Of a DNA stretch of 64,000 nt, positions 25,599 through 33,239 are shown one piece after another (position 1 is the first letter of the stretch; each line of letters starts with the position of its first letter). The stretch covers positions 1 through 64,000 of the forward strand of contig NZ_APJI01000014.1 of NCBI RefSeq assembly GCF_000497575.1, given 5' to 3'. The translations under genes were made by a program, and so were the position numbers. The notes under the pieces were generated by a model. That model made no database searches and was not told the DNA's origin. It worked only from the letters and a program-made list of their open reading frames with translations. This DNA is from Afipia sp. OHSU_II-C1. GTDB taxonomy: Bacteria > Pseudomonadota > Alphaproteobacteria > Rhizobiales > Xanthobacteraceae.

Positions 25599-26864
25599 TT
25601 ATTCGCCCGCCAGCCGCAATGCCGGACGCTTCGTAGCCTCCACACCGCGCAGCCGTTCTTCCTCGCGGGCGATGTAATCGCGCGTGATCGGAACCGTGTC
25701 CTGCTTCCTGGTGAGCTGGATCTGGAATACCATGCTGTTCTGTTTGCGGAACGACATCTCTGACGCTCCCAGATAGAATTCCCACATCCGGACAAAGCGT
25801 TCGTCGTATAGCTTCGCGGCTTCCTCGCGCCGGGCGAGGAAACGCTCGCGCCAGGCTTTCAGGGTTTCGGCATAGTGCAGCCGCAGGATTTCAATGTCGG
25901 CGACCAGAAGTCCCGAGCGCTCGATGGCCGGCAGCACTTCCGAGAGCGCGGGAATGTACCCGCCAGGGAAAATGTACTTTGCGACCCATGGGTTGGTAAT
26001 GCCGGGTCCTTCCGGGCGGCCAATGGCATGCAGCATCATCACGCCGTCGTCGGTGAGCAGTTCCGCGCAGCGTTTGAAATAGGTGTCGTAGTAATCGACA
26101 CCGACATGCTCGAACATGCCGACCGACACGATGCGGTCGAACGGGCCGGGCGTCTCGCGATAGTCCTGCAAGCGGAATTGTGCGCGGTCGGTCAGGTTGA
26201 GTTCGCCGGCGCGTGCGTTGGAGACGCCGAGTTGTTCTTCGGAGAGGGTGACGCCGGTGACGTTCGCGCCGGTCATTTCCGCGAGATAAAGGCCGAGGCC
26301 GCCCCAGCCCGAACCGATGTCGAGCAGGCGATGGCCCGGTTTGACCAGCAGCTTGGCGGCGAGATGGCGCTTCTTGGCAAGCTGAGCGTCGTCGAGCGTG
26401 GACTCCGGCGTCTCGAAGTAGGCGCAACTGTATTGCATGTCCGCGTCGAGGAAGAGCCGGTACAGCCGCCCGTCGAGGTCGTAGTGACTGGCGACGTTGC
26501 GTTTCGAACGTTCGGGCGGGTTGAACTGTTGCCAGTGCCGGATCAGGTAACGGAGCCACCAGCGGGCTCGCGACCAGCGCGGCACCAGATCCGGCTGACC
26601 GAGTACGATTTCCAGAAGATCGGTTATCGACCCAATTTCGACCACGAAGTCGCCATCGGTGTAGATTTCGCCCAGCGCAAGTTCGGGGTCGAGCAACAGG
26701 TGACGTTCGGCTTCCTTCGTCAGAAACCTCACCGCGACCGGCTTCCCTGTGCCATCGCCGCAGGTGAAGGTCGCTCCGCTCGTCATCGCAAACGTCACTG
26801 AGCCACGCCGGATGAACTGGCCCAGGAAAAACCGCAGCAATCGATCCATCGAACGCATGTCCAA
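25599..26864 (-). CDS. cfa: Cyclopropane-fatty-acyl-phospholipid synthase
   Basis: 421 residues, normal length for the CfaB group. It methylenates double bonds of membrane phospholipid acyl chains using SAM. YDLDGRLYRLFLDADMQYSC is the family opening, LLDIGSGWGGLGLYLAE the SAM motif (about 176-192), VSVGMFEHVG the catalytic region and HAIGRPEG the substrate side. Several Met codons cluster at the start (26864, 26858, 26849), any of which may be used. No neighbour suggests an operon. This enzyme is often induced in stationary phase in related bacteria, but no promoter signature is visible. Confidence 0.93.
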   Translation of the reverse strand: MDMRSMDRLLRFFLGQFIRRGSVTFAMTSGATFTCGDGTGKPVAVRFLTKEAERHLLLDPELALGEIYTDGDFVVEIGSITDLLEIVLGQPDLVPRWSRARWWLRYLIRHWQQFNPPERSKRNVASHYDLDGRLYRLFLDADMQYSCAYFETPESTLDDAQLAKKRHLAAKLLVKPGHRLLDIGSGWGGLGLYLAEMTGANVTGVTLSEEQLGVSNARAGELNLTDRAQFRLQDYRETPGPFDRIVSVGMFEHVGVDYYDTYFKRCAELLTDDGVMMLHAIGRPEGPGITNPWVAKYIFPGGYIPALSEVLPAIERSGLLVADIEILRLHYAETLKAWRERFLARREEAAKLYDERFVRMWEFYLGASEMSFRKQNSMVFQIQLTRKQDTVPITRDYIAREEERLRGVEATKRPALRLAGE

Positions 26865-27223
26865 CGATCCAAAGTGGTCTCACATCCAGATAAATGTTGG
26901 CAATTTTTGTTCCGGTTTCAATCGCAATTTGCCGTAGGTGGCGGCCGCGGAAGGCTGCTCTGCGTTTTTGTCCGGTGAGCGGAGGGCGGCATGCCAAAAG
27001 GGAGCGGCTTTGGCGGTCTGTGACCGGCTCACGCAGTTGCGAAATGTCCAATACCGGCGACTTCTTCCTCGCTTGGCGTTGCACAGAATTCGATCAGCCG
27101 GTGTATCTCGAGATTGGATTCCTTCTTGACGATGGCTGCGAGCCACGCGTGGTTGGGATCTGCGTTTTTCTCCGGCGGCTGCGGTGATAGACTGCCTCCC
27201 GAGTCCCGGGTCGTGCCGGGATC
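26865..27223. other. 359-base intergenic region without a supported gene
   Basis: Upstream of cfa (minus) and of the small secreted protein at 27224 (plus). Overlapping short frames exist on both strands, but none has a ribosome site plus protein-like composition. A T-rich stretch near 26895-26935 is the likeliest place for the cfa promoter; no clear -35/-10 pair was found. Confidence 0.5.
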
Positions 27224-27616
27224 GTGGCCGGAGTGGTGCTTGTGATCACTTGGCGCGGCATCGTTGGCTTGGTGTCCGCCGGACTTTTGTTCGGGGCCGT
27301 CAGTGCATCTGCGCAACATCAACACCCGCCGGAAGACGAGCAAATCCACGAGAAGTTTTATTCGACATGGATGAGGCCGGATAACCCCCACTTATCCTGC
27401 TGCAGTCAGCACGACTGCTATCCGACCGAAGCCCGCGTCGAAGGCGGCGTCTGGTTTGCCAGACGTCGTGAAGACGGCAGGTGGCTTCGTGTTCCTCCTG
27501 AGAAAGTCGAGCAGAAACGAGACAATCCCGACGGACGGAGTCACCTCTGCGCGCCCAGGCCAGACCGTGCGTACAGCGCAGATGTGTTCTGCTTCACCCC
27601 CGGCAGTGGAATCTAA
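27224..27616 (+). CDS. Small secreted Cys-containing protein, unknown function
   Basis: 130 residues from a GTG start. Signal peptide about 1-30 (GLVSAGLLFGAVSASA-QH). The mature part starts with a His-rich HQHPPEDEQIHEKFYSTWMR, followed by SCCSQHDCYPTEARVEGGVW and a later pair of Cys (HLCAPRPD and VFCFTP), so two or more disulfides in the periplasm are likely. I know no function; similar short proteins appear to be common in this bacterial group. The His-rich N-terminus could bind a metal. No operon partner. Confidence 0.65.
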   Translation: MAGVVLVITWRGIVGLVSAGLLFGAVSASAQHQHPPEDEQIHEKFYSTWMRPDNPHLSCCSQHDCYPTEARVEGGVWFARRREDGRWLRVPPEKVEQKRDNPDGRSHLCAPRPDRAYSADVFCFTPGSGI

Positions 27617-27786
27617 TTCGGCTAACAGCCGGGGCTGGAACGGAGTTCAGCAATATCAACAACGTTACCTTGATGGGAAATCTCGGTGCTTCCATTCGCG
27701 TCATAATCCGCTAAAGGTGACCCGAGGCTGAGGGCAGGGGGTACCGCCATCCGTCCTTGACTGGCTGATAGATCTGGAGACCTTGG

Positions 27787-28650
27787 ATGTTGAGCCGAGC
27801 GCTCATTTTGGCGGCGGTGGCTTTCGTGTTGGGCTGTTTCGGGGCGACCCCGGCGGACGCGCAGAATCTCGAAGCCGGCAAGCCTCCGTCTCAGATTTTC
27901 TCCAGCACCTGCTCGCTCTGCCACAAGAGTTCGCGCGGATTGCTGAAAACCGTCTCGCCCGGATCGCTGCCGGGCTTCCTGCGCCAGCACTACACCACCA
28001 GCACCGATATGGCTGCGGCCATGAGCGCCTATGTGCTTTCCAACGGAGCCGCGAATGCTGCTCCGGGCGGAGGCAACCTGACCAAGCAGGGACAAGAGGC
28101 GAAGTCCGGTCCGAAACCGGCTCAGGAGCCGGGTCCGGAACACGCCGCCAAGGGCCGCAAGCCGACGCGCGAAGCCTCCCGGCCGGATGCCGACGGGTTG
28201 CAGAATGGTCAGCCCGATCCTCAAACGCTGACGGCAAAGCAGAAGGCCGCTGCGGAACGGCGGGCCGCGCGACAGGCGGCTCGAGAGGCTGCGAAAGCGG
28301 GCAAGGACGGCTTGCCGCCAAAGAACGAAGCTCGCCATGGTGAGCAGCCCGCAGAGGCGGCCAAACCGGACGTCAAACCCGAGGCAGACAAGGCCGAGCC
28401 GCCCAAGGACTCTGACAAGACCGAGACCGCCAAGGTGGACGGAACGCGTGCCGATCCGGTGCCTGCGGTCACGCCTGCGCCGAAGGAGGCTGAAAAGCCT
28501 GCCGAAGTGGCCGTGGCTCCTCCGAAACAGGATGCGCCGTCGGGTCCGCTGACTATCGACATCGGGCCTGCACCGACACCGAAACCCGTGGTTTCGGCTG
28601 GTCCGCCCCCGGTTCCGGCGGGAAACCCGGCGCCGCCAATCTCCCGCTAA
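27787..28650 (+). CDS. Periplasmic protein with c-type heme site and disordered tail
   Basis: 287 residues. Signal peptide about 1-25 (ATPADA-QN). Residues about 26-90 form a cytochrome-c-like domain: CSLCH (Cys42, Cys45, His46) is the heme attachment motif, and TSTDMAAAMSAYVLSNG offers a Met ligand. From about 95 to the end the protein is low-complexity, rich in Ala, Lys, Pro and Glu, typical of a disordered spacer. The domain is short for a cytochrome c, so heme binding is inferred, not certain. Monocistronic; 170 bases after the Cys-rich protein. Confidence 0.7.
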   Translation: MLSRALILAAVAFVLGCFGATPADAQNLEAGKPPSQIFSSTCSLCHKSSRGLLKTVSPGSLPGFLRQHYTTSTDMAAAMSAYVLSNGAANAAPGGGNLTKQGQEAKSGPKPAQEPGPEHAAKGRKPTREASRPDADGLQNGQPDPQTLTAKQKAAAERRAARQAAREAAKAGKDGLPPKNEARHGEQPAEAAKPDVKPEADKAEPPKDSDKTETAKVDGTRADPVPAVTPAPKEAEKPAEVAVAPPKQDAPSGPLTIDIGPAPTPKPVVSAGPPPVPAGNPAPPISR

Positions 28651-28696
28651 TCCCCTATCTGGCCGCGCAGCGGGTTGCCGCGCGATGACTGTCGTC

Positions 28697-28726
28697 TTGA
28701 CTGGAGTTGTGCTCTAGAGTTATACT
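28697..28726 (+). promoter_or_regulatory. Sigma-70-type promoter of the tetR operon
   Basis: TTGACT (28697-28702), an 18-base spacer and TATACT (28721-28726) form a near-consensus promoter; transcription should start about 28733, very close to the start codon at 28740. The spacer is filled by a dyad, see the operator entry. Confidence 0.7.
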
Positions 28727-28729
28727 CCA
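28702..28729. promoter_or_regulatory. 28-base dyad, probable TetR operator
   Basis: TGGAGT at 28702-28707 and ACTCCA at 28724-28729 flank a perfect CTCTAGAG core (28712-28719), each separated by four bases, so the whole element is symmetric. It overlaps the -35 edge and the -10 of the tetR promoter, the usual arrangement for autorepression. Confidence 0.65.
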
Positions 28730-28739
28730 ATCGACAAGG

Positions 28740-29333
28740 ATGGCTAGGATGGCCGGCGCACGCGACGATCTGCTGACTGCGGCTTTGGCGGTGTTCGATC
28801 AGGATGGCTTCGAGGGCGCGACCGTGGCCGCGATCCGCGAACGCGCGGGCGCGTCCAATGGCAGCTTCTTTCATTTCTTCAATTCGAAGCGCGAACTGGC
28901 GGGCACGCTGTTTCTCGAACTGCTGCGCCGTTATCACATTGCCATGCTCGATGTGATCGACCCGCCGCCTGGCGCGGCGGAAGGCATCGCGCGCCTGATC
29001 CGCACGCATCTGGATTGGGTCGTCAACAACCGCCGCGAAGCCAACTTCCTGTTCGAGATATCGCGCAGTGAGTGGGCGCAGGATCTTCGCGACGCGCGCA
29101 AGGCGCGGAATGCGACCGTTGCCGAAGGCGTCGAGGCATGGCGCGCGCCGCTGGTCGCGAGCGGCGAACTGGTGCCAATGAAGGCATCGTTGTTCTTCAG
29201 CCAGATCATCGGCCCCGCGCAATTCGTTTGCCGTGCGTGGCTCTCGGGCCGCGATCCATCCGATCCGCGCGATCATGCCGAAGAGCTGATCGCATGTGCC
29301 GTTCGTGCCTTGATGGTTAGGGGAGAGCGATAA
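28740..29333 (+). CDS. TetR/AcrR family transcriptional regulator
   Basis: 197 residues. N-terminal HTH: ARDDLLTAALAVFDQDGFEG, ATVAAIRERAGASNGSFFHF, then FNSKRELAGTLF, the standard TetR DNA-binding domain (residues about 6-52). The C-terminal ligand domain is helical and divergent. Start is the ATG at 28740 or the in-frame ATG at 28749; neither has a strong ribosome site, and with the promoter so close the message may be nearly leaderless. It ends in TAATG overlapping the thioesterase start, so the two are one operon, and it most likely represses itself through the 28-base dyad. The ligand is probably an acyl-CoA-like molecule, judged only from the neighbour. Confidence 0.85.
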   Translation: MARMAGARDDLLTAALAVFDQDGFEGATVAAIRERAGASNGSFFHFFNSKRELAGTLFLELLRRYHIAMLDVIDPPPGAAEGIARLIRTHLDWVVNNRREANFLFEISRSEWAQDLRDARKARNATVAEGVEAWRAPLVASGELVPMKASLFFSQIIGPAQFVCRAWLSGRDPSDPRDHAEELIACAVRALMVRGER

Positions 29334-29788
29334 TGCTTCAGAGCGATACGGAGTTCACGCCGATCGCGGACCACATCCGCAGCAACGTCATGCGTCAGGG
29401 ATTCATGACCCATGTCGGCGCGGAGGTAACAGATCTGACGCGAGGCACATGCGTGCTGTCGGTGGATCGCCGGCCAGAGCTGTTGCAGCAGAACGGATTT
29501 TTCCACGGCGGCGTCACCGCATTCCTGATCGACAACGCAACCACGATTGCGGCTGCGACAGTGAAGGGGCAGGCGGCGCTGACCGCGGAATACAAGCTGA
29601 ACCTGCTCGCACCGGCGTCGGGCGATCGGCTGATCTGCCGTGCGCGCGTGGTGAAGCCGGGACGGCAGGTGTCGGTCGTCGCGGCCGACGTGTTCTGCAT
29701 CATCGACGGCGCGGAGAAGCACACCGCCACCGCGCTGGCATCGATTGCGATGATTGACCAGGCAATGGCGCCGAAGGTTGTCAGCTAA
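29333..29788 (+). CDS. PaaI-type hotdog thioesterase
   Basis: 151 residues, single hotdog domain. The patterns QQNGFFHGGVTAFLIDNATT (the catalytic HGG region, about 51-70), AEYKLNLLAPASGDRLICRA and VVKPGRQVSVVAADVF match the PaaI acyl-CoA thioesterase family. It would release acyl or aromatic-acyl groups from CoA. Translationally coupled to the TetR gene (TAATG). No catabolic genes flank it, so the physiological substrate is unknown. Confidence 0.85.
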   Translation: MLQSDTEFTPIADHIRSNVMRQGFMTHVGAEVTDLTRGTCVLSVDRRPELLQQNGFFHGGVTAFLIDNATTIAAATVKGQAALTAEYKLNLLAPASGDRLICRARVVKPGRQVSVVAADVFCIIDGAEKHTATALASIAMIDQAMAPKVVS

Positions 29789-29793
29789 ACAAA

Positions 29794-29821
29794 AAGCCCG
29801 GCCTCGATGAGGGCCGGGCTT
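29794..29821. terminator. Bidirectional terminator between thioesterase gene and rplI
   Basis: Ten-base stem AAGCCCGGCC / GGCCGGGCTT with an eight-base loop. Five A's precede it, so on the minus strand it ends in TTTTTG and serves rplI well; on the plus strand a short T-containing tail follows. Confidence 0.8.
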
Positions 29822-29846
29822 CGAGTTCTCGGCTTGCGCCGGAGTC

Positions 29847-30449
29847 TTACTTCTCTTCGGCAGGAGCAGCCGGCTCGGCAGTGTCGTCGTGCTGCGCTTC
29901 AGGATCGAAGAACTCGCCGGCAGCGGCGATAGCTTCTGCGGCCGCGTCGCGGTCTTCCTGACGGCTGTTGACGTCTTCGCCGCGGTTGATGCGCTCGGCT
30001 TCGGCTTCGGAACGGGCCACCGTCGTCGACACATGCACTTCGACTTCAGGATGCACGGCGATGGTGATCTGGTGCTGACCGATGACCTTGATCGGCGCGT
30101 CGAGCAAAACCTGCTGGCGGTTCAGTGCAACGCCGTCCTTCTCGAGGGCAGCCATGATGTCGCGCACCGAGACCGAGCCGTAGAGCTGGCCGGTTTCCGA
30201 CGCCTGACGGATGATGACGACGTTGCGTCCGTCGATCTTCTTGGCGACTTCGGTGGCTTCACCCTTGGCCTTGATGTTCTTGGCCTCGAGGTCGGCCTTC
30301 ATGCCGTCGTACTTCTCGCGGTTTTCCTTGGTCGCGCGCAGTGCCTTGTTGCGCTTGAGCAGGAAGTTGCGGGCGAACCCGTCCTTCACTTTGACCACGT
30401 CGCCCATCTGGCCGAGTTTGGCCACGCGTTCCAGCAGAATGACTTCCAT
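29847..30449 (-). CDS. rplI: 50S ribosomal protein L9
   Basis: 200 residues; the first 150 are canonical L9: [36 protein letters not shown], the long connecting helix, then [14 protein letters not shown] and [16 protein letters not shown]. The last 50 residues are an acidic, Ala-rich extension not found in the E. coli protein (about 148 residues) but usual in this bacterial group. L9 binds 23S rRNA and supports frame maintenance. Last gene of the rpsF-rpsR-DUF2232-rplI operon; the ATG at 30449 follows GGAGAAATC. Confidence 0.97.
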   Translation of the reverse strand: MEVILLERVAKLGQMGDVVKVKDGFARNFLLKRNKALRATKENREKYDGMKADLEAKNIKAKGEATEVAKKIDGRNVVIIRQASETGQLYGSVSVRDIMAALEKDGVALNRQQVLLDAPIKVIGQHQITIAVHPEVEVHVSTTVARSEAEAERINRGEDVNSRQEDRDAAAEAIAAAGEFFDPEAQHDDTAEPAAPAEEK

Positions 30450-30500
30450 TTGATTTCTCCGTTCGGTGTCTGAGTTGGGTTGATGAGTTCGGGTTGAGTG

Positions 30501-31466
30501 TCAGGTTGTCGGCATGGGCGGTGGCCCGTGCCGCGTCCAGTAGGCTTGTCGAATTCCAAAAATCGCGTCGGCGAGACCGAGGCCGACCATTCCAAGCAGC
30601 GGCCACCCGATGAGCATCGTGCCGGCGTAAGCGGCTCCGAGCACGAAGGTGCGGCCAGAGAACGTTTGAGTGACTGTATGCAGCACCGCGAAGCCGGTGG
30701 CGGCATAGGCCATCAGCAATGCAGCGGTCGTGATCTGCGCCAGCATCGCCAGCAGTCCGCCGACAAAGCAGAGCAGGATGGCGACGAGCAGCGCACCAAG
30801 CACGATTCTCGGCAGCGTCGTTGTGCGCAGGTCGGGCCACGGCCGCTTCAGCCGGCCGGACATCGTGGTGATTTTCGCGGACAGCCACAGGTTGAGCGTC
30901 AGTGTCAGCATCGCGATGACGGTGGCGATACTCGGTCCGATCATGACCAGTGCGTCAACGGCGCGATCGGTCTCCCCCTGGGGGATGCTGGCGCGGTTAC
31001 GCATGACGCGCATCAGGAAGCCGCGCAAGGCGGCATTGATCGTTTCTGCATCGCTGCCCAATGTCAGGAATGCGCTGATCGTGGTGATGCTGGCGAACAC
31101 CGCCACCCATGCGAGGATTCGCCCGAGCGGATACCAGTCGAGCGCGGGAGCCAGGTTGGCGAGCTGCGGGTCGTTCGAGACCGGACGCGCCAGCAGGGTC
31201 AGATGTCCGAGCCACCACGCAGGCAGCGCGATGGTCAGCGCGAACGCCGCCATGTAGGGGATGCCGAAGATGGCGCCGAGGCCGAGGGCCGCGATGATGC
31301 CGCCGATCAGCGCGGTGGCCGATCCCCAGCCGAGCGCCGCGACCATCAACGGGAGCGGGGCGAGATAAAACAGGACAAGCGAAATCAGCGCGCCCGAAAC
31401 AATCGACGCGAACATCGTCGCCGACGCAAGGCCGGCCGCCAGTGCAATGAGAAGTCCTGTCATCAT
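30501..31466 (-). CDS. DUF2232 family membrane protein
   Basis: 321 residues with about eight hydrophobic helices. The family is regularly found between rpsR and rplI in alphaproteobacteria, and members are distantly related to the YybS-type membrane proteins of Firmicutes in the same operon position. Function unknown. SIVSGALISLVLFYLAPLPL and MLIGWPLLGMVGLGLADAIF are its most conserved-looking parts. I chose the ATG at 31466, immediately before the first helix; a second ATG follows directly. It lies in the ribosomal operon and is probably co-translated with rplI (51-base gap). Confidence 0.85.
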   Translation of the reverse strand: MMTGLLIALAAGLASATMFASIVSGALISLVLFYLAPLPLMVAALGWGSATALIGGIIAALGLGAIFGIPYMAAFALTIALPAWWLGHLTLLARPVSNDPQLANLAPALDWYPLGRILAWVAVFASITTISAFLTLGSDAETINAALRGFLMRVMRNRASIPQGETDRAVDALVMIGPSIATVIAMLTLTLNLWLSAKITTMSGRLKRPWPDLRTTTLPRIVLGALLVAILLCFVGGLLAMLAQITTAALLMAYAATGFAVLHTVTQTFSGRTFVLGAAYAGTMLIGWPLLGMVGLGLADAIFGIRQAYWTRHGPPPMPTT

Positions 31467-31568
31467 CAGCTGTCCTGCTCCTTTCGAGCAGTTAGAGGTT
31501 TCTTGAACCCCAACCATCCACCGTGGGGCGACCCCGCAGTGTTATGAGAATAAACGTCGAGAAAGTAA

Positions 31569-31595
31569 GCGAGCGCGCGAAAGCCGCGCGCTCGC
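31569..31595 (-). terminator. GC-rich hairpin after rpsR
   Basis: Eleven-base perfect stem GCGAGCGCGCG / CGCGCGCTCGC, five-base loop, nine bases after the rpsR stop. The minus-strand tail TTACTTTCTC is only partly U-rich, so it may attenuate instead of fully stopping transcription toward the membrane protein and rplI. Confidence 0.6.
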
Positions 31596-31603
31596 TGTAT
31601 CGT

Positions 31604-31843
31604 TTAGCGGATCACGTAAGGCAGCAGACCGAGGAACCGCGAGCGCTTGATGGCGCGGGCGAGTTCACGCTGCTTCTTTGCCGACACGGCCGTGATGCGG
31701 CTCGGCACAATCTTGCCGCGCTCGGACACGTAACGCATCAGCAGCTTCGAATCCTTGTAGTCGATCTTCGGCGCGTTCGGGCCCGTGAACGGGCACGTCT
31801 TGCGGCGACGGAAGAACGGACGGCGTGCACCTGCTTCAGCCAT
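31604..31843 (-). CDS. rpsR: 30S ribosomal protein S18
   Basis: 79 residues, full length. [20 protein letters not shown], the central [20 protein letters not shown] and [20 protein letters not shown] are unmistakable S18. It binds next to S6 on the small-subunit platform. Five bases after rpsF, so translated from the same message. The single Cys in TCPF is common in zinc-independent S18. Confidence 0.97.
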   Translation of the reverse strand: MAEAGARRPFFRRRKTCPFTGPNAPKIDYKDSKLLMRYVSERGKIVPSRITAVSAKKQRELARAIKRSRFLGLLPYVIR

Positions 31844-31848
31844 TGTTC

Positions 31849-32325
31849 TTACTCCTCTACCGACGCGGTTGCGTCATCGTCACGCGAGCGGCGCGGACCG
31901 CGGTCACCACGGAAGCCACCGCCTTCGCGGTCGCCGCCACGGAATCCGCCGCCTTCACGGTCGCCACGGAAGCCGCCGCCACCGCGCTCGTCGCGGTCAC
32001 GCTCGGCCTTGCGCATCATGGCGGAGGGACCTTCCTCCAGCTCGTCGACGCGGACGGTGAGATAACGGATGATGTCTTCGTTGATGCGTTCCTGACGCTC
32101 GATCTCGGAGACCACCGCTGCGGGGCCGTCGATGTTGAGCAGCATGAAGTGAGCCTTGCGGTTCTTGTTCATGCGATAGGTGAGGGAGCGCACGCCCCAG
32201 TTCTCGGTCTTGGTGACCTTGCCGCCGAGACCTTCGATCACGCCGGTAATCTGCGTGGTGAATTCCTCGACCTGCTGGGCGCTCGCATCCTGACGCGCGA
32301 GAAAAACATGCTCGTAAAGAGGCAT
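31849..32325 (-). CDS. rpsF: 30S ribosomal protein S6 with Gly/Arg-rich tail
   Basis: 158 residues. The first ~100 are normal S6: [50 protein letters not shown] and [20 protein letters not shown]. The remaining tail, about residues 112-158, is built of DREGGGFRG-type repeats with many Arg and Asp residues and is absent from E. coli S6 (which instead ends in poly-Glu). Such RGG-like tails occur in this group and could contact RNA. The ATG at 32325 follows AAAGGACTCCC. First gene of the operon. Confidence 0.95.
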   Translation of the reverse strand: MPLYEHVFLARQDASAQQVEEFTTQITGVIEGLGGKVTKTENWGVRSLTYRMNKNRKAHFMLLNIDGPAAVVSEIERQERINEDIIRYLTVRVDELEEGPSAMMRKAERDRDERGGGGFRGDREGGGFRGGDREGGGFRGDRGPRRSRDDDATASVEE

Positions 32326-32624
32326 GGGAGTCCTTTCCAGTGTGAGCGCGGTTCCCGGCGGCAAGCCCTTCGAGACCTTCGGAAAGGACTCGATATGCTC
32401 AGAAGGCGGAAGCACGGGACGACGGACCGACTGGCCCTGTCACATCAACATCGCCAAGGGTGGTGAGATTGGTGAGACCGTCCGTTCAGCTCCCGGCCGG
32501 GATCCACGGATGGCGCGGTTATAAGGATTCTGGGGCTGGTTGCAAGGCAAAACAGGGCTTATGGAGGCCCGAAAAGCCCCACAGGCCCGTTTTACCGACA
32601 CTTTCAGCCACCCAGGCTGTCACC
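32326..32624 (-). other. Leader and promoter region of the rpsF operon
   Basis: Nearly 300 bases with no supported gene. A promoter is proposed at 32518-32545, giving a leader of roughly 190 bases. S6 operons in many bacteria carry an S6:S18-binding autoregulatory leader; a CCG-containing stem is possible in this leader but I cannot establish the fold by eye. The rest borders the stop of the small membrane protein at 32625. Confidence 0.5.
32518..32545 (-). promoter_or_regulatory. Probable promoter of rpsF-rpsR-rplI operon
   Basis: On the minus strand TTGCAA, a 16-base spacer and TATAAC match -35 and -10 elements about 190 bases before rpsF. Strength is moderate, and the element is the best in the gap. 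Confidence 0.5.
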
Positions 32625-32840
32625 CTATTTTGTGTCCGCCAGCCTTGGCGCTTCCGTATGAGGGGAAATCGGGAAGGAAGGGGCGCCAACAATCGGAAAG
32701 ACCTTGCCGACGTCCATCCGCTGGCTGGAATAACCCAAAGCGCCTCCGAGGATAACGGCGCCTATGGCGGCGCCCCAGAGGAACTTGTGGTAGGCGCGTT
32801 TGCCGCCAACTGTGTCATCCAAATTGCTATTCGCGATCAT
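32625..32840 (-). CDS. Small single-helix membrane protein
   Basis: 71 residues, one hydrophobic helix about residues 21-38 (FLWGAAIGAVILGGALGY), then a Pro/His-containing tail. No recognised domain. Its ATG overlaps the stop of the preceding small gene (ATGA at 32837-32840), which is good evidence that both are translated. Function unknown. Confidence 0.55.
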   Translation of the reverse strand: MIANSNLDDTVGGKRAYHKFLWGAAIGAVILGGALGYSSQRMDVGKVFPIVGAPSFPISPHTEAPRLADTK

Positions 32841-33034
32841 TTGCGCTCCGTGGTGGGACGGGATTTTGCCAGGCCGGTTGTGCCGGGCGGTGCGGTATCT
32901 GTGGCGGTCACGACCATCGGGCTGCGGTCAAATGTGGTGATCAGCGCCGCCCCAAATACGGCGGCGAGAACCAGCGCGAAGATCAAGACCGGCGCCAAGG
33001 CTAGCGTCTGTGGTTTGCGAGGGTCTTCGTCCAT
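32837..33034 (-). CDS. Small single-helix membrane protein, upstream partner
   Basis: 65 residues from the ATG at 33034 (GGAG eight bases upstream). One hydrophobic helix about 12-32 (LAPVLIFALVLAAVFGAALI), then a short Thr/Pro-rich periplasmic tail. It is coupled to the next gene by ATGA and divergent from fabD. Two tiny membrane proteins in tandem suggest a small membrane complex, but nothing is known. No sequence family recognised. Confidence 0.5.
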   Translation of the reverse strand: MDEDPRKPQTLALAPVLIFALVLAAVFGAALITTFDRSPMVVTATDTAPPGTTGLAKSRPTTERK

Positions 33035-33184
33035 ATTGCGCACTCCACTGGGCGCCCCAGGAACGAAACGCGCATCTCTCGAGCTGGGTTCCCGCCCAGC
33101 TCGGTCATTGGCCTGCGGGGCCGCTGGGCGAGCCGTCCGGTGGCCGACCGGATCTGGGTTTCATAGGGTTCACCGCACCACAGC

Positions 33185-33214
33185 TTGACACCCGTGGCCC
33201 CGGCGGTGTCTTAC
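33185..33214 (+). promoter_or_regulatory. Possible fabD promoter
   Basis: TTGACA (33185-33190), an 18-base spacer and TCTTAC (33209-33214), with the fabD ATG at 33240. The -35 is consensus, the -10 is poor. Confidence 0.4.
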
Positions 33215-33239
33215 GGCCTGCTCACCTTTGGGGACTTTC

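Noticed and set aside
26880-27187. Short overlapping frames in the cfa upstream region
   Set aside because: No ribosome sites, and composition looks non-coding.
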